From contig JASBTQ010000010.1 of NCBI GenBank assembly GCA_030148335.1, forward strand, positions 1 through 61,609: a stretch of DNA of 61,609 bases. The letters are read 5' to 3'. Below are positions 44,330 to 52,919 of this stretch, in pieces. The position numbers and the translations under genes were made by a program. The notes below the pieces were generated by a model. The model worked only from the letters and a program-made list of their open reading frames with translations. It did not search any database and was not told where the DNA came from. This DNA comes from Allomuricauda sp. (GTDB lineage: Bacteria > Bacteroidota > Bacteroidia > Flavobacteriales > Flavobacteriaceae). Position 1 is the stretch's first letter; each line of letters begins with the position of its first letter.

Positions 44330-47182
44330 TTATTTGCTCAGATACATCTTTCTTCGCGAGTAGAGGTTATAGAATTCATCATCCTTCAAACTTTCGATGA
44401 ACAGGATACTCTCTCCGGTACTTTTCATCTCCGGCCCTAGGTTCTTGTTCACGTTCGGGAACTTGTTGAAGGAGAAAACCGGTTGTTTGATGGCGTATCC
44501 TTCCAATTTTGGGTTGAACACGAAGTCCTTGACCTTTTTCTCGCCCAACATCACTTTTGTGGCATAGTTCACATAAGGTTCACCATAAGCCTTCGCGATG
44601 AAAGGAACGGTACGTGACGCCCTTGGGTTCGCCTCGATGATGTACACAATATCATCCTTTATGGCAAATTGGATGTTGATCAACCCGACGGTGTTCAGGG
44701 CCAATGCGATTTTCTTCGTATGGTCCTTGATCTGTTGCATCACAAATTCCCCAAGGTTGAACGGTGGCAAAGTGGCATTGGAGTCGCCCGAGTGTATCCC
44801 GCAAGGCTCTATGTGCTCCATGATTCCAATGATATACACATCCTCCCCATCACAAATGGCATCGGCCTCTGCTTCTATCGCCCCATCCAGATAATGGTCC
44901 AAAAGCAGTTTGTTATTGGGTATTTTTCGCAACAAATCCACCACATGGGCTTCCAGTTCTTCTTTGTTGATCACGATTTTCATCCCTTGTCCGCCCAATA
45001 CGTAGGATGGCCTTACCAATAGCGGGAAGTTCAATTGATCGGCCAGTTCAAGAGCCTCATCAGCAGTCTCTGCCACCCCAAACCTTGGGTAGGGAATACC
45101 GTTGTCCTTTAGCAAGGTGGAGAAACTTCCCCTATCCTCTGCCAAATCCAGGGATTGGAAACTGGTTCCTATGATGTTGATACCATATTTGTCCAATTTC
45201 TCGGCCAATTTCAAGGCGGTCTGCCCACCCAATTGCACAATCACCCCTTCGGGCTTTTCATGCAGGATGATGTCGTATATATGCTCCCAGAACACAGGCT
45301 CAAAATACAGCTTGTCCGCCGTATCAAAATCGGTGGAAACTGTTTCTGGATTACAGTTGATCATGATGGTCTCATAACCGCATTCGGCAGCAGCCAGAAC
45401 ACCATGGACACAGCAGTAGTCAAACTCGATTCCCTGTCCAATTCGGTTGGGACCCGACCCGAGTACCACCACTTTTTTCTTATCCGTCACCACACTGTCG
45501 TTGGCGACATAGCGATGTCCGTCGGCGGTTTCGATTTCCTCTTCAAAAGTGGAGTAGTAATACGGGGTCACGGCCTTGAACTCCGCCGCACAGGTATCCA
45601 CCAACTTATAAACGCGGTTGATGCCCATATCCATACGTTTGCCATGCACCTCGCTCTCCCAACAGTCAAGCATGTGGGCTATCTGTCGGTCGGCAAAACC
45701 TTTCTGTTTGGCTTCCAACAAGAGAGCTTTTGGAAGACTTTCTATGGTATATTTTGAAATTTCCATCTCCAAGAAATGGAGTTCTTCGTATTGCTTCAAG
45801 AACCACATGTCTATCTTGGTGATCTCGTGGATCCGTTTCAACGGAATACCCAACTGAATGGCATCATAGATCACAAATACCCGATCCCAACTGGGTACAC
45901 GGAGTTTCTCCATGATGGTATCGTAATCCTTATATCCTTTTCCATCTGCCCCCAATCCATTTCTCTTGATCTCCAAAGATTGTGTGGCCTTGTGCAATGC
46001 CTCCTGGAACGAACGGCCAATACCCATGACCTCCCCAACGGATTTCATTTGAAGTCCCAAAGTCCTGTCCGATCCCTCAAACTTATCAAAGTTCCAACGG
46101 GGTATTTTCACGATCACATAATCCAAAGTTGGTTCGAACAAAGCTGAAGTGGACTTGGTGATCTGGTTGTCCAATTCATCCAAGGTATAACCAATGGCAA
46201 GTTTGGCGGCAATCTTTGCAATGGGGTAACCCGTGGCTTTGGACGCCAATGCGGATGATCTTGACACCCGTGGGTTGATCTCGATGGCGATAATGTCTTC
46301 TTTCTCGTCCGGGCTAACGGCAAACTGCACGTTACAGCCTCCTGCAAAATCCCCGATGCTTCGCATCATGTGGATGGCCATGTCCCGCATACGCTGGAAC
46401 GTCCTGTCCGAAAGGGTCATGGCTGGGGCCACGGTGATGGAATCCCCAGTGTGGATACCCATAGGGTCCATGTTCTCGATGGTACAGATGATGACCACAT
46501 TGTCATTCTTGTCGCGCAACAGCTCCAATTCGTATTCCTTCCACCCCATAAGGGCCTTGTCGATCATCACCTCGTGGATGGGCGATACTTCGAGACCATG
46601 GCTCAACATATCGTCGAAATCCTCAGGATCGTACACAATACCTGCCCCGGCACCACCAAGGGTGAAGGAGGCCCTGATCACCAAGGGAAAACCGAACTCT
46701 TGGGCAATTTCCTTTCCTTTTAGGAAAGAAGTGGCCGAAGCCTGTGGAGGCATCCCTATCCCAATTTTAAGCATCAGCTCTCTAAACTTTTCGCGGTCTT
46801 CGGTAATGTTGATGGCATCGATATCCACCCCGATGATTTCCACTCCAAAATCCTGCCAGATGCCTTTTTGGTCGGCCTCGATACAAAGGTTCAGTGCGGT
46901 CTGTCCGCCCATGGTGGGCAGAACGGCGTCCACATTGGGGTGTTTCTTTAAAATCTCAACGATTGATTTGGTGGTCAGGGGTTTTAGGTACACATGGTCC
47001 GCCATGGTGGGATCGGTCATGATCGTAGCGGGGTTGCTATTGATCAAGATGGTCTCGATACCATCTTCACGAAGCGACCTAAGTGCTTGGGAACCAGAAT
47101 AATCAAACTCACATGCCTGACCGATGATGATAGGGCCAGAACCAATAATCAAAATGGATTTTAAATCTTTTCTCTTGGGCAT
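44330..47182 (-). CDS. carB: Carbamoyl-phosphate synthase large subunit
   Basis: The 950-residue enzyme makes carbamoyl phosphate for arginine and pyrimidine synthesis. It has two ATP-grasp halves: the first from LIIGSGPIIIGQACEFDYSG with NPRVSRSSALASKATGYPIA, the second from VVLGSGPNRIGQGIEFDYCC with EANPRASRTVPFIAKAYG. It is about 120 residues shorter than E. coli CarB (1073). It ends at ESLKDDEFYNLYSRRKMYLSK, so the allosteric MGS-like C-terminal domain is absent. This short form is common in Bacteroidota. No carA is in the window. Confidence 0.94.
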   Translation of the reverse strand: MPKRKDLKSILIIGSGPIIIGQACEFDYSGSQALRSLREDGIETILINSNPATIMTDPTMADHVYLKPLTTKSIVEILKKHPNVDAVLPTMGGQTALNLCIEADQKGIWQDFGVEIIGVDIDAINITEDREKFRELMLKIGIGMPPQASATSFLKGKEIAQEFGFPLVIRASFTLGGAGAGIVYDPEDFDDMLSHGLEVSPIHEVMIDKALMGWKEYELELLRDKNDNVVIICTIENMDPMGIHTGDSITVAPAMTLSDRTFQRMRDMAIHMMRSIGDFAGGCNVQFAVSPDEKEDIIAIEINPRVSRSSALASKATGYPIAKIAAKLAIGYTLDELDNQITKSTSALFEPTLDYVIVKIPRWNFDKFEGSDRTLGLQMKSVGEVMGIGRSFQEALHKATQSLEIKRNGLGADGKGYKDYDTIMEKLRVPSWDRVFVIYDAIQLGIPLKRIHEITKIDMWFLKQYEELHFLEMEISKYTIESLPKALLLEAKQKGFADRQIAHMLDCWESEVHGKRMDMGINRVYKLVDTCAAEFKAVTPYYYSTFEEEIETADGHRYVANDSVVTDKKKVVVLGSGPNRIGQGIEFDYCCVHGVLAAAECGYETIMINCNPETVSTDFDTADKLYFEPVFWEHIYDIILHEKPEGVIVQLGGQTALKLAEKLDKYGINIIGTSFQSLDLAEDRGSFSTLLKDNGIPYPRFGVAETADEALELADQLNFPLLVRPSYVLGGQGMKIVINKEELEAHVVDLLRKIPNNKLLLDHYLDGAIEAEADAICDGEDVYIIGIMEHIEPCGIHSGDSNATLPPFNLGEFVMQQIKDHTKKIALALNTVGLINIQFAIKDDIVYIIEANPRASRTVPFIAKAYGEPYVNYATKVMLGEKKVKDFVFNPKLEGYAIKQPVFSFNKFPNVNKNLGPEMKSTGESILFIESLKDDEFYNLYSRRKMYLSK

Positions 47183-47224
47183 TTTTGTAGGGTTATTGCT
47201 TGTTTTTTGCTTTCAGGTCAAAAA

Positions 47225-47254
47225 AAAGGTGTTACCTAGAAAAGTAACACCTTT
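47225..47254 (-). terminator. Terminator of rpmH
   Basis: Arms aaaggtgttac (47225-47235) and gtaacaccttt (47244-47254) pair perfectly. On the minus strand a run of seven T follows the stem, 24 bp beyond the rpmH stop. Confidence 0.85.
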
Positions 47255-47277
47255 AATTTAAATCTGAAATGCTATCA

Positions 47278-47436
47278 TTATTTTTTATGTCTTGGCTCAG
47301 AGGAAACGGTTAATCTTTTTCTTCCCTTGGCTCTTCTTCTCGCAAGAACTTTTCTACCATTGGCAGTCGCCATGCGCTCCCTAAAACCATGCTTGTTTCT
47401 TCTCTTCCTTTTTGACGGCTGATACGTTCTTTTCAT
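47278..47436 (-). CDS. rpmH: 50S ribosomal protein L34
   Basis: The 52-residue product starts [20 protein letters not shown], followed by [21 protein letters not shown] and [11 protein letters not shown], the unmistakable L34 sequence. It is among the smallest ribosomal proteins and binds 23S rRNA in the large subunit. The gene has its own promoter and terminator here. dnaA and rnpA, its usual neighbours in many bacteria, are not adjacent. Confidence 0.97.
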   Translation of the reverse strand: MKRTYQPSKRKRRNKHGFRERMATANGRKVLARRRAKGRKRLTVSSEPRHKK

Positions 47437-47494
47437 TTCGGAACTTTTTATGGATTTTGTTCGTGGGAAATGTTTTCCCGAAAAATTCTGGGCG

Positions 47495-47524
47495 CAAATA
47501 TACGAAGACTTTTTACTTTGACAA
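47495..47524 (-). promoter_or_regulatory. Promoter of rpmH
   Basis: On the minus strand TATATTTG (complement of 47495-47502) is preceded by TTG (complement of 47522-47524) with 19 bp between, an exact Bacteroidota -33/-7 pair. The predicted leader is about 52 nt. Confidence 0.75.
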
Positions 47525-47557
47525 GCCCCAAAAGAAAATATTTAAATTAGTTTTTAG

Positions 47558-47565
47558 TACTTTTG
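47558..47565 (+). promoter_or_regulatory. -7 promoter element for the TPR membrane protein
   Basis: The sequence tacttttg matches TAnnTTTG and lies 37 bp before the ATG at 47602. It is divergent from the rpmH promoter. Confidence 0.6.
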
Positions 47566-47601
47566 CCTCCTCTAAAACATTCGGAAAAAATCTCCAACTC
47601 T

Positions 47602-48117
47602 ATGTTCAACAAAAATATCAAACTCGTTATCGCAGGTCTTATCATTGCTTATGCCGTGTACCAGTTCGTGGAGGGCAACATTGGCAATGGCATAGCCCTT
47701 ATCCTGTTCTCCCTGGTGTTCATTTTCCTGTATTTCAGGAACGAGTTTATCCTCTTGGCCTTTCTGCGCATGCGCAAACAGGATTTGGAGGGTACCCAAA
47801 AATGGTTGGACAAGATCAAGAACCCTGAGGGAGCACTCATCAAAAAGCAGCAGGGCTACTTCAACTACCTGCACGGGATCATCTATTCCCAAAAGAACCT
47901 GACCCAGGCGGAAAAATACTTCAAAAAGGCCCTAAAACTAGGACTTACCATGGATTATGACGTGGCCATGGCGAAATTGAGCCTTGCCGGGATCGCCATG
48001 CAAAAGCGCAGAAAGCGCGAGGCCACCCAATTGTTGCAAGAAGCCAAAAAACTGGACAAAAACAACATGCTGACCGAACAGATCAAGATGATGCAGCAGC
48101 AGATGAAGAAAATCTAA
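47602..48117 (+). CDS. Two-helix membrane protein with a TPR-like C-terminus
   Basis: The 171-residue protein starts at the ATG at 47602, inside a longer frame that crosses the promoter. Two hydrophobic helices (about 5-22 LVIAGLIIAYAVYQFV and 28-45 GIALILFSLVFIFLYF) precede a cytoplasmic helical domain. That domain has one clear tetratricopeptide unit (YFNYLHGIIYSQKNLTQAEKYFKKAL) and a second, weaker one near EATQLLQEAKKLD. It is likely a protein-interaction module at the membrane. The AT-rich insertion A begins about 80 bp downstream. Confidence 0.8.
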   Translation: MFNKNIKLVIAGLIIAYAVYQFVEGNIGNGIALILFSLVFIFLYFRNEFILLAFLRMRKQDLEGTQKWLDKIKNPEGALIKKQQGYFNYLHGIIYSQKNLTQAEKYFKKALKLGLTMDYDVAMAKLSLAGIAMQKRRKREATQLLQEAKKLDKNNMLTEQIKMMQQQMKKI

Positions 48118-48299
48118 GGGTAAATCTCCGATTTACAAATACCAAATTACAAAATCCCCGCCTGCGGCTGGCAGGCAAATACCAAGCCTGCTTCTTTGGA
48201 ATTTACCTTTGGCTTCTTTTGGGCGTTATCAAAAGGACAATTGTTCTTCCATAGCCTATCCATCAATTCAGATATTACGTTTACTGGGAGTGAAATTTT

Positions 48300-48376
48300 A
48301 ATTTTTTTCTCGCTAACTTCACTTATCGTTGGATATAATTGATTAAAACTAGTCATACTACGCAATTTAACAACCA
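48300..48376. repeat. Left flank of AT-rich cassette A
   Basis: This non-coding flank contains cgctaacttc (48311-48320), ttatcg, gata and aattgattaaaac in the same order as the flanks at 52968-53060 and 58151-58210. By eye about three quarters of 44 positions match the 58 kb copy. It is the most diverged of the three, so homology is probable rather than certain. Upstream, 48118-48200 holds a ggcaggc-type repeat. Confidence 0.45.
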
Positions 48377-49135
48377 ATGAAGATTTGTATTTGGTGCAGA
48401 AAAAACGAAAGCCAAGTAACATTTGACAAAAAGGCGCATACTATTCCAAGATCACTTGGAGGAGAAAATATTTGTGAAAATGTTTGTGATGGATGCAATC
48501 ATTATTTTGGTTCGCCCCAACCGTACTTACCCGCCAGCGAATTAGTACTAAAAGAGATGTTGAACATTTCTAAGTATTGTCTTCTTAAAAACACCAATTC
48601 AATTCCGAAAAACAAGCGTTACAAATCGGAATATTTTAATATCAACTGGAATAACTTTCACATAAGACTGAAACCCAGATATAGTTTAAGAATAGGATTT
48701 CAAGAAAAACTAGGGAGGCAATTTAGAAGAGGTATGTTCAAAGTTTTCCTTGAAGAACGTGAAAGACAAAGAAATGATGCCCTATCAGAACGATTTGACT
48801 TCATAAGGGAATTCGCAAGATATAATTTAGGAGACTTTCCAATTTATATTCAAGTACCAAGGTTCAAAGCGGTTTTCACAGCAATTCCTGATATTGAAAA
48901 CCCACAGATTAGATTTACCGAACACAGCGACGAAATGGACAAGGAATTTAGAATCTATCGTTACCCCCTACTTGGACATACATTTTTAACACCAACCAGT
49001 CGTATGTTCGACGAACTCTGTAAGGACAATTTTGAAAAGCACATTATTAAAACAAACGATGTTGCCGGAATTTCAATCAAACGGATAAATTATGCAGAGG
49101 ACATTGACTATACTTTTAGGCACATATTAGACTAA
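48377..49135 (+). CDS. HNH endonuclease-like protein, cargo of cassette A
   Basis: The 252-residue protein begins with a zinc-type pair (CIWC, Cys4/Cys7), then the HNH segment AHTIPRSLGGENICENV and the second pair CDGCNHYFG. This is the compact HNH nuclease pattern with two CxxC knuckles around His and Asn. Residues after about 55 (SELVLKEMLNISKYC to FRHILD) are unfamiliar and may be a specificity or regulatory domain. The gene is clearly more AT-rich than neighbouring core genes and uses AAA/TTT/ATA codons freely, a sign of recent acquisition. A defence or mobile-element role is inference. Confidence 0.75.
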   Translation: MKICIWCRKNESQVTFDKKAHTIPRSLGGENICENVCDGCNHYFGSPQPYLPASELVLKEMLNISKYCLLKNTNSIPKNKRYKSEYFNINWNNFHIRLKPRYSLRIGFQEKLGRQFRRGMFKVFLEERERQRNDALSERFDFIREFARYNLGDFPIYIQVPRFKAVFTAIPDIENPQIRFTEHSDEMDKEFRIYRYPLLGHTFLTPTSRMFDELCKDNFEKHIIKTNDVAGISIKRINYAEDIDYTFRHILD

Positions 49136-49140
49136 AAACT

Positions 49141-49240
49141 GCGTGGAGAATGGCTATAGCAAATTGGACAAAAAAGTGCTATGTTTAAGGGTTTGGGCGT
49201 GTTTTCTTAGCTCACTAAATCTTTTGGACTTGGCAATTAG
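49141..49240. repeat. Right flank of AT-rich cassette A, imperfect dyad
   Basis: The flank runs from ggagaatggctatagcaaatt (49145-49165) to ttggacttggcaattag (49224-49240). The word TTGGACTTGGC occurs again at 59146 beside cassette C. The word ggctatagcaaatt is nearly the inverse of aattgcttggttatagcc at 59199-59216. Inside, agtgct...aag and ctt...agctcact can pair imperfectly (about 49176-49215), so the flank may fold as a long hairpin. Confidence 0.5.
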
Positions 49241-49318
49241 AAAAATAAGATAATTACAAAAGCAAAAAACTTCAGCTCATAGATAAGGTAAGGAACCCAA
49301 AAAATCCAGTGCCTTAAT

Positions 49319-50284
49319 CTACCTCCCCACGCCCGATGTTCGATAATACCCCTTGTTCGGGATCTCGATCACGTATTTTTTTCGGGAACTGTTGTTCAAA
49401 TGGGGCTCGCGCAACCAAGGGTTGTGCCTTTTCAGCACTTTATAGTTGATTTCGTAGAGCTGGGCAAAGTCGGCCCAACTGGTCACGGCCGTGTCCACTT
49501 CCACGGTGAAGGTGGGTACTTTGGTATATAGATCCTCTTCCTCTACCAAAAAGCCATATTTACCAGGGTTGGCAATAATTTCCTTGATGGCCATGATACG
49601 GAACACGTAGCGGCCCGTCTCCTCTCCCAATAACAGATCGTAGTAATCCCCGGCCTTCTGGATGCCCATAAATCGTTGGATGCCTGCAGGACCTGCATTG
49701 TAAGCTGCAGCGGTCAGTGTCCAGCTGCCAAAGCGCTCCTTCCATTTCTTCAGATAGTCACAGGCCACCTGGGTGGATTTCTCGATATGATAGCGTTCGT
49801 CCACATTATCGTTCACCTCAAGGCCATATTCCCTTCCGGTATCTTTCATGATCTGCCAAAAACCGGTCGCTCCCGCAGGTGACACCACATTCTGAAGACC
49901 GCTTTCGGCCACGGCCAAATATTTGAAATCGTCCGGGATACCGTTCTTTTTCAAAATGGGCTCTATGATGGGGAAATACTTGTTGGCACGCTTCATCAGC
50001 AACAAAGCGTTGGACTGCCAGTAGGTGTTCACCAAAAACTCACGATCTACGCGTTCCATGATCTCCGGGTCGTCCAGCGGAACGGCTTCGCCTGCAAAAT
50101 TGAGGTCTTCGGGGATCTCTATGGCACTGATCCTATAGCCTTGGGCCACATTTTTGTCGTTTACCACTTCTGCTTCGGGCGCTTTTTCCTCAACAGGTTC
50201 CGGGGTCGATTGGACCGCAAAAATGAAGGTGCCGGTCACCGCGATCAATCCAATAAATGCCAATATGTTCTTCAAGTGTTTCAT
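49319..50284 (-). CDS. Membrane-bound lytic murein transglycosylase, SLT domain
   Basis: The 321-residue protein has an N-terminal membrane helix or signal (KNILAFIGLIAVTGTFIFAV). The SLT lysozyme-like domain (about 115-235) has catalytic Glu in YLAVAESGLQNVVSPAGATGFWQI and the closing TAAAYNAGPAGIQR. The C-terminal part resembles a degenerate LysM (YEINYKVLKRHNPWL with YVIEIPNKG). It cleaves peptidoglycan glycan strands, giving anhydro-muramic products, like MltD. I prefer the ATG at 50284 over an upstream TTG. Confidence 0.93.
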   Translation of the reverse strand: MKHLKNILAFIGLIAVTGTFIFAVQSTPEPVEEKAPEAEVVNDKNVAQGYRISAIEIPEDLNFAGEAVPLDDPEIMERVDREFLVNTYWQSNALLLMKRANKYFPIIEPILKKNGIPDDFKYLAVAESGLQNVVSPAGATGFWQIMKDTGREYGLEVNDNVDERYHIEKSTQVACDYLKKWKERFGSWTLTAAAYNAGPAGIQRFMGIQKAGDYYDLLLGEETGRYVFRIMAIKEIIANPGKYGFLVEEEDLYTKVPTFTVEVDTAVTSWADFAQLYEINYKVLKRHNPWLREPHLNNSSRKKYVIEIPNKGYYRTSGVGR

Positions 50285-50330
50285 AGCCAAAATTTTTATA
50301 GGGTACTGTAAAGATACTATATAGACGCCC

Positions 50331-50993
50331 TTATCCTAAAATTATTGTGGGGAGATTTTCATTGAACCACCTCGCCCGGTGTATGATCATGGTGTGGGTA
50401 CCGTTCTTGACCACGATGCATTGCTTGATGTTGGCCAAGGGAAAAACCGTGTCCTTTTCTCCATGGATGTGGACCAAGTTCGGGGGTGGCACGGTCTGGT
50501 TCCAGTTCACGATCTGGTCAATGGACCAATCGATATACTGCTTGTCCCGGACGGAAAGATATTTTTCATAAAGGTGCAAACGTTTGGCAACCGTTTCGCC
50601 GAAGGCATATTTGGCCAAAAGCTCCACATTGGTCACCAATCCCGTCGGGAGCAGTTTGTGCACTTTGGTATATTTGGCAAAGAGCATCCGCTTGGGAAGT
50701 TCCGTCCTGCTTTTTACAGAGGAGACCACGATTACCTTTTTCGGATGGATGAACTTGGCCATTTCCTGCACCAACATTCCCCCGAAGGAAACCCCCAGCA
50801 ATACAGGATTTTCATGCTTTATACGGGCGCACATTTGCTGTGCGTAGGCTTCTAGGGACATCCCTTTTTCCGGGATGGACCAATCCAACAAATGGACCTC
50901 AAAAGTTTCGGGGGAAAGATGGATGCCCTCAAAAATAGATGGTGCGGCTGCCATTCCCGGCATCAGGTACACATGGGTTTTAGTATCGGGCAT
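50331..50993 (-). CDS. Alpha/beta hydrolase
   Basis: The 220-residue protein has the alpha/beta-hydrolase core: HVYLMPGMAAAPSIF near the start, nucleophile elbow GVSFGGMLVQEM (Ser in GxSxG, about residue 69), and the late HIHGEKDTVFPL and NGTHTMIIHRA containing the Asp and His of the triad. The cap is small. Substrate unknown; esterase activity is probable. It lies 46 bp upstream of the transglycosylase gene on the same strand. Confidence 0.85.
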   Translation of the reverse strand: MPDTKTHVYLMPGMAAAPSIFEGIHLSPETFEVHLLDWSIPEKGMSLEAYAQQMCARIKHENPVLLGVSFGGMLVQEMAKFIHPKKVIVVSSVKSRTELPKRMLFAKYTKVHKLLPTGLVTNVELLAKYAFGETVAKRLHLYEKYLSVRDKQYIDWSIDQIVNWNQTVPPPNLVHIHGEKDTVFPLANIKQCIVVKNGTHTMIIHRARWFNENLPTIILG

Positions 50994-51156
50994 ATTTCAT
51001 CAAAGATCGTCAACCACTAGGAAATTAACAATTTTTTGACTAATTTTGTATCCCTTTTGCAGCTGACCCCAGTTATTGAACTATTTTTTTTAGGGGATTG
51101 TTAGAATTATCTTTTGGATGATCTAAATCTTACAGAGTCATTAAAAACAGTACTAT

Positions 51157-51450
51157 ATGACAGAAATGGAAATTAACGACAATAGTTTCTTGCGCCAGTT
51201 TGAAACTACGGTCAATGGGCATTTAGCCAAAATTGAATACTCTTCCCAGGAGCGCAAGGTATTTTTGACCAAGCTGGTAATTCCTGAGGAAATTGACCAA
51301 GAGGGGTTCAAAGAGGACTTCATCAAAGCCGTTCTTCACCAAATCCAGGAGAAAAACCTTCGCGTGGTACCGACCAGTCCGCACATTGCAGGTTTCTTGA
51401 GGAAGAACAGACAGTACAAGGAAATGTTGCCTGTGGGAATCCGCATCTAA
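51157..51450 (+). CDS. GNAT-type small acetyltransferase (NATD1/YjdJ-like)
   Basis: The 97-residue protein fits the short GNAT family with N-acetyltransferase domain found in both bacteria and animals (NATD1). It has NGHLAKIEYSSQERKVFLTKLVIPEE in the first half, FIKAVLHQIQEKNLRVVPTSPHIAGFLRKN in the second, and a final YKEMLPVG. It lacks the usual N-terminal strands of full GNAT enzymes. The substrate is unknown. A terminator follows it, shared with convergent mtaB. Confidence 0.85.
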   Translation: MTEMEINDNSFLRQFETTVNGHLAKIEYSSQERKVFLTKLVIPEEIDQEGFKEDFIKAVLHQIQEKNLRVVPTSPHIAGFLRKNRQYKEMLPVGIRI

Positions 51451-51475
51451 TACGCAACAACCATCCAAAAGAACC

Positions 51476-51504
51476 AAAGCCCTCCCTTCCGGAAGGCTTT
51501 TTTT
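51476..51504 (+). terminator. Terminator after the GNAT gene
   Basis: An imperfect hairpin (aaagcc with ggcttt, inner ttcc/ggaa) is followed by a run of T (51498-51504). It overlaps the last bases of mtaB on the other strand. Confidence 0.55.
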
Positions 51505-52846
51505 ATGCCAAAATGGTATCAGAAACAAACTCGAAGCGCACCAGACCATCTTCATCGATCTCGGTAAGCTCCACCTGGTGCAATGTGTTCACCAGTTCAG
51601 GGTTCCAAGGAGCCTTTACCTTCACATAGTTTTCGGTAAACCCATGAATGTAGCCCATCTTGTTCTCCCCTTCGAACAATACGGTCCTGGTAGTGCCCAG
51701 TTGGCTCTCGTAGAAGGCCCTTCGTTTTTTGGCAGATAGGCCACGGAGCATTTTACTTCGTTTGTTCCTCACGTTTTTGGGAACCACTCCCTCCATGTCG
51801 GCCGCCAAAGTATTGTCCCTTTCGGAATAGGTGAAAACGTGCAGGTATGAAATGTCTAGTTCGTTCAGGAAATGATAGGTTTCAAGGAAATGCTCATCGG
51901 TCTCCCCGGGAAAGCCCACGATCACATCCACTCCTATGCAGGCATGTGGCATGGCCTTTTTGATGCGCTTCACCCGATCCACATAGAGATTGGAGAGATA
52001 CCTTCTTCGCATCAACCGCAAAATAGTATCGCTCCCGCTTTGCAGGGGCACGTGGAAGTGGGGCACAAAGGAATTGCTCTGCGCCACGAAATCGATGGTC
52101 TCGTTTTTCAACAAGTTGGGCTCTATGGACGATATACGCAGCCGATGGATGCCGTCAATTTGGTCCAAGGCCTTCACAAGATCAAAAAAGGTATGCTCGT
52201 GTCGCTTGTTGCCAAACTCCCCCTTTCCATAATCCCCAATGTTCACCCCGGTCAGCACAATTTCCTTGATGTCCTGCGCCGCAATTTCACGGGCATTTTG
52301 CAGTACGTTCTCCAAGGAATCGCTTCGGGAAATGCCACGGGCCAAAGGGATGGTACAATAGGTGCATTTGTAGTCGCAACCGTCCTGGACCTTCAAAAAG
52401 GCACGGGTACGGTCCCCGATGGCATAACTGCCCACATAAAAGTCCGCTTCCTCGATCTCGCAGGAATGTATTTTGGCCTCCCCTCGACTGCGCTCGGGAT
52501 GACTCAAAAGGTCGTTCAGGTAATCGGTGATCTTGAATTTTTCGGTGGCCCCCAACACCAGATCCACCCCGTCCACAGCGGCCAGTTCTTCGGGCTTGAG
52601 CTGTGCATAGCAGCCCACAGCGGCCACAAAGGCCTCGGGATTGGCTTTTTGGGCCTGTGTCACGATGGTCTTGAAGCGCTTATCGGCATTCTCGGTCACA
52701 GAACAGGTGTTGATCACATAAATGTCCGCTTTTTCGGAAAAATCCACACGCTCAAAGTCCTCCTTTTCAAAACTCCGCGCTATGGTGGAAGTTTCGGAAA
52801 AGTTGAGCTTGCATCCCAAGGTATAAAAAGCGACTTTTTTGTTCAT
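51503..52846 (-). CDS. mtaB: tRNA t6A37 methylthiotransferase MtaB
   Basis: The 447-residue radical-SAM enzyme adds a methylthio group to t6A37 of tRNA, giving ms2t6A. It has the N-terminal MiaB/MtaB domain (MNKKVAFYTLGCKLNFSETS, CSVTENADKR, CYAQLKPEE) with three Cys for the auxiliary cluster. The radical-SAM CxxxCxxC (CDYKCTYC, Cys157/161/164) follows, then a C-terminal TRAM domain (TRTVLFEGENKMGYIHGFTENYVKVKA). Residues 115-123 (SHPERSRGE) are unusual: their DNA is a dispersed genomic repeat read in frame between the two domains. Confidence 0.94.
   Translation of the reverse strand: MNKKVAFYTLGCKLNFSETSTIARSFEKEDFERVDFSEKADIYVINTCSVTENADKRFKTIVTQAQKANPEAFVAAVGCYAQLKPEELAAVDGVDLVLGATEKFKITDYLNDLLSHPERSRGEAKIHSCEIEEADFYVGSYAIGDRTRAFLKVQDGCDYKCTYCTIPLARGISRSDSLENVLQNAREIAAQDIKEIVLTGVNIGDYGKGEFGNKRHEHTFFDLVKALDQIDGIHRLRISSIEPNLLKNETIDFVAQSNSFVPHFHVPLQSGSDTILRLMRRRYLSNLYVDRVKRIKKAMPHACIGVDVIVGFPGETDEHFLETYHFLNELDISYLHVFTYSERDNTLAADMEGVVPKNVRNKRSKMLRGLSAKKRRAFYESQLGTTRTVLFEGENKMGYIHGFTENYVKVKAPWNPELVNTLHQVELTEIDEDGLVRFEFVSDTILA
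52481..52505. repeat. Dispersed GCGCAGTCGA repeat within mtaB
   Basis: The sequence ccctcgactgcgctcgggatg (52481-52501) matches 28731-28751 between zwf and pgl at 19 of 21 positions. Here it is translated as part of mtaB. Confidence 0.75.
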
Positions 52847-52919
52847 TGACCAACCTTTGGTTTCTGGGCTGCAAAGATAATGATTTGTTGAGAGTTAGGC
52901 ATAAAAGAAAGGTTTGTAA

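Noticed and set aside
48147..48422. Minus-strand 91-codon frame (from ATG 48356, 69 codons) upstream of the HNH gene, reading MTSFNQLYPTISEV and onwards
   Set aside because: It crosses the cassette flank and ends inside a ggcaggc-type intergenic repeat. Comparison with the C-left flank in the same frame shows changes mostly at non-synonymous positions and a one-base shift, so it does not behave as a coding sequence. It could still be a gene remnant.
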